Under the pieces are notes generated by a model, which worked only from the letters and a program-made list of their open reading frames with translations, searched no databases and was not told the DNA's origin. Source: JAABRT01 sp038259155 (GTDB lineage: Bacteria > Gemmatimonadota > Gemmatimonadetes > Gemmatimonadales > Gemmatimonadaceae). From it: a DNA stretch of 14,997 nt. Positions 12,848 to 14,997 of this stretch are shown one piece after another. The stretch spans positions 1-14,997 of the forward strand of contig JBBSPE010000111.1 of NCBI GenBank assembly GCA_038259155.1, written 5' to 3'. Position 1 is the stretch's first letter. Every line of letters starts with the position of its first letter. The position numbers were made by a program, and so were the translations under genes.

Positions 12848-14418
12848 TCAGGCATCTCCACAGGCCGACCGTCATTGGCGGACCATTCGTACCAGCTGCC
12901 GTCATAGTTGCGTACATCACGCACGCCGAGCGCCTGCAGTGCCAGCGCGACGAACGCCGACCGCACGCCGCCCACGCAATACGTGATCACAGGACGATCG
13001 GGTGTGATGCCCAGCGCGCGCAAGCGCTGAATCGCGGCCGGTGACCGATCAAGGGTCCCCTCGGGGGTGAGGAGATCCTGCCATCGCAGGTGCACGGCGC
13101 CGGGAATGCGTCCGGTGCGGGACGGAAAGTATTTCCGCGAGCCGTTCCACTCGCTGTCGCTGCGGGTGTCAAGCAGGATTGCTGTGGTCGCGGTGCCAGA
13201 CTCGGCCGCAGGCACAATCGGTTCGGCTGCAACCGCCGCCACGTCGTCTTCGCTGGCGCGGAGGGCTGTCTGCGCGTTCGCGACAAAACGCCCGGCTGCG
13301 GGGTCCACCCGAGCTCGCGTCACGGTTCCGCCGGCACGAACCCACGCGTCGTAGCCACCGTCCAGCACGGAGACATCGGGATGCCCGAGGTAGCGCAACA
13401 TCCAGGCGATGCGACCCTCCTCGCCCCATCCGTTGCCGGCGTCGCCGTATACCACCACCGGTCGGTCCTGATCAACACCGAGCAGCGCCACTTCGGCCGC
13501 CAGCGCCGTCAGATCGCTCGGCAAGCGACCCGTGCGTCCCCAACCGTCGCGGTAGTCCAGCCAGTTCACGCGCACGGCCCCCGGCAGATGCGCGCGGGCG
13601 AAGGCCCAGCGTCCGCGCACGTCCAGCACGGCAAACGCGTCCGGGCCGATCACGCGCAGGTCCGGCGCGGCGACAAACGCACTGTGCGGCGTCTCTGGCG
13701 GCAGCGCGACGTTGGTGATCGCTTCCACGGTCCATGCGTCAGCGGCGGGCTGCGACACTCGCGCAGGGGTGAGCGCCGCACTCGACGATGCGGCGGCGCG
13801 CTGCAGCGTCACGCGCCACGCCACTGCGCAATGCTCACCGCAGGTTCGCCCCACGAGGAGTGATGCTCGTTCGCGTGATGCCGTGGTTCCGCCAGGGTCC
13901 TGCGCCGCAGCGCGGTCGTACTGCACAACACCGAGTTCCACGATGCCCGCCGAGGCCGGGTGCTGCGCGAAGTACGCTTCCCAGCCATCGGGATGCTCGC
14001 GAAACAGCGCGGACAGGTCGCCAAGCGAGACGGAATCGACGGGTAGAGCGAATGCCTCGCGAACCGAGGACAACTGCACGGCGCTCGGAATCGCGTGCAG
14101 CCGCGTGAACACCGTACCGCGCACGCTGCGGTCGGCCCAGATCGAGAGCTGCACCGCATGCTCACGCACCGTGAACAGCTCGCGCAACGCGGCGCCAATC
14201 ACGGACGCGTCGGTTGCACCTGTCGTGTCGTCTCGCACCGGAGCACCAGGCACGGCAGAGGATGCGCCGATGAGCGGGATACCGGTCACACCTCCCTCGA
14301 GCCACAAACCAGCCAGCGTGAGCGCGGCGGCAATCATCCCCGCAATCACGAACGCGCGTGTCCGCCACCAAGGGCGTTCGCGCAGTCGCTCGCGCGGGGC
14401 GCGCGCTCCTCGAATCAA
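12844..14418 (-). CDS. Membrane-anchored two-rhodanese-domain sulfurtransferase
   Basis: Up to 524 aa. An Arg-rich N-terminus (1-21) and one transmembrane helix (about 22-40) predict an N-in, C-out orientation, with the rest outside the cytoplasm. Residues about 70-235 are a region I do not recognise, containing a TCGEHCAVAWRV segment with C193 and C197. Two rhodanese domains follow: the first (about 245-370) has VVVYGDAGNGWGEEGR at the active-site position and no Cys, so it is structural; the second (about 385-524) has the active loop CVGGVRS with C481. This arrangement matches thiosulfate/3-mercaptopyruvate sulfurtransferases. The start is a TTG at 14418 overlapping the previous stop (TTGA); GTG or ATG codons at residues 24 and 28 would cut into the membrane helix. 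The N-terminal region of ~235 residues is far longer than in ordinary two-domain rhodaneses (~280 aa total). Confidence 0.85.
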   Translation of the reverse strand: MIRGARAPRERLRERPWWRTRAFVIAGMIAAALTLAGLWLEGGVTGIPLIGASSAVPGAPVRDDTTGATDASVIGAALRELFTVREHAVQLSIWADRSVRGTVFTRLHAIPSAVQLSSVREAFALPVDSVSLGDLSALFREHPDGWEAYFAQHPASAGIVELGVVQYDRAAAQDPGGTTASRERASLLVGRTCGEHCAVAWRVTLQRAAASSSAALTPARVSQPAADAWTVEAITNVALPPETPHSAFVAAPDLRVIGPDAFAVLDVRGRWAFARAHLPGAVRVNWLDYRDGWGRTGRLPSDLTALAAEVALLGVDQDRPVVVYGDAGNGWGEEGRIAWMLRYLGHPDVSVLDGGYDAWVRAGGTVTRARVDPAAGRFVANAQTALRASEDDVAAVAAEPIVPAAESGTATTAILLDTRSDSEWNGSRKYFPSRTGRIPGAVHLRWQDLLTPEGTLDRSPAAIQRLRALGITPDRPVITYCVGGVRSAFVALALQALGVRDVRNYDGSWYEWSANDGRPVEMPE

Positions 14419-14997
14419 CGTCCGCCCGTGCGCAGCATCTGCTCAAAGTCTGCCGGCAATCCAACCGCACGCACCGCGGCGCACGCAGCGTCCACGTCGT
14501 ACGGCACCCGAATGAACTCCACCTGCAGCTCCGTGCGGGGCTCGCCCACCTGCAGCTCCACGTAGCACGCGCGCCAGTCGCCGTCCTTGGGCCGACCCAC
14601 GCTCCCCGTGGTCACGAAGTGCATGCCGTCCACCGTGCGGTGCCACGGCTTGTGCGTGTGACCGAACGCGAGCACGTCGCCCGCACGCAGCCCAACGTGC
14701 GACGCCATCTTGCGACAGAAATCATCAGACCGGTCTTCGGTCCAGTACACCGTGTTGAGCGTGGGCGTGCCATGCACGAGCACGAGCTGTGCGCCCGCAG
14801 CGTGCCCGCCCATTGGTCGCACCTGCATGGAGAACGGCAACGCGGCGAGCGAACGCTTGGTCTGCTCCGTGCACACACGCCGAGTGAACGCGTAGCTCTC
14901 ATGCGCGAGCGCTTCCTGTTGCGGCGACTCCGATCGACAGCCGCAGTGCGGTGCGTCAGTCGCAACGGTACTGTCGTAGTTGCCGGCAATGCCCGCA
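14415..14997 (-). CDS. Calcineurin-like metallophosphoesterase (N-terminus outside window)
   Basis: The frame is open to the window edge; 193 codons are present. Three conserved blocks of the YfcE/MJ0936-type phosphoesterase fold are visible: AGNYD (the GN[HY]D metal motif, near 14973-14987), LVLVHGTP (the VHG metal motif) and FGHTHKPWH (the GHTH motif). The first Asp block (D-x-H) must lie outside the window. Members hydrolyse phosphodiesters using two metal ions, but substrates vary widely. A segment with several Cys residues (PHCGCRSES) follows the GNYD block. The stop overlaps the sulfurtransferase TTG start, so it heads, or lies within, a minus-strand operon with that gene and the VOC gene. 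Confidence 0.88.
   Translation of the reverse strand, partial: AGIAGNYDSTVATDAPHCGCRSESPQQEALAHESYAFTRRVCTEQTKRSLAALPFSMQVRPMGGHAAGAQLVLVHGTPTLNTVYWTEDRSDDFCRKMASHVGLRAGDVLAFGHTHKPWHRTVDGMHFVTTGSVGRPKDGDWRACYVELQVGEPRTELQVEFIRVPYDVDAACAAVRAVGLPADFEQMLRTGGR

Overview
This is a gene-dense, very GC-rich bacterial window with third codon positions strongly biased to G/C. The gene families and their style (long Ala/Arg-rich proteins, GTG/TTG starts, 4-nt stop/start overlaps) suggest a soil or freshwater bacterium. My best guess is Gemmatimonadota or a related high-GC phylum; this is inference, because no rRNA or other taxonomic marker is present. No tRNA, rRNA, CRISPR array, insertion sequence or phage gene is visible.

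Layout. Positions 1-603 (+): the end of a rhodanese-domain gene, coupled by an ATGA overlap to an ArsR-family repressor. Positions 664-1227 (-): a small winged-helix regulator. Positions 1396-3222 (+): a soluble GAF-PAS-histidine kinase. Positions 3226-3594 (-): an open frame without a proper start that looks like the C-terminal half of a GNAT acetyltransferase. Positions 3621-4787 (+): argJ, which ends one base from the end of the converging long operon.

The main block is an eight-gene minus-strand operon, read from 11737 down to 4789: SPFH protein with a zinc ribbon; S-adenosylmethionine decarboxylase (speD); a zinc-ribbon DUF4178 protein; a second zinc-ribbon DUF4178 protein with two membrane segments; a 62-aa membrane peptide; a one-unit DUF350 membrane protein; a membrane-integrated polyamine aminopropyltransferase (speE); and a Tat-exported FAD amine-oxidase-like protein. 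Most junctions overlap or are separated by fewer than 40 nt. A candidate promoter lies just upstream, and paired hairpins separate it from the operon before. SpeD makes decarboxylated AdoMet, SpeE transfers its aminopropyl group at the membrane, and the others look like membrane scaffold or envelope proteins. This is the most interesting system here: a membrane-located aminopropylation module whose acceptor is unknown. Related DUF350/SPFH gene sets are linked to PspA-type envelope stress in other bacteria, but no pspA is in this window.

Upstream of it, also on the minus strand (14997 to 11948), a second tightly overlapping operon encodes a metallophosphoesterase (cut by the window end), a membrane-anchored two-domain sulfurtransferase and a two-domain VOC (catechol 2,3-dioxygenase-like) protein. 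Rhodanese domains therefore occur at both ends of the window.
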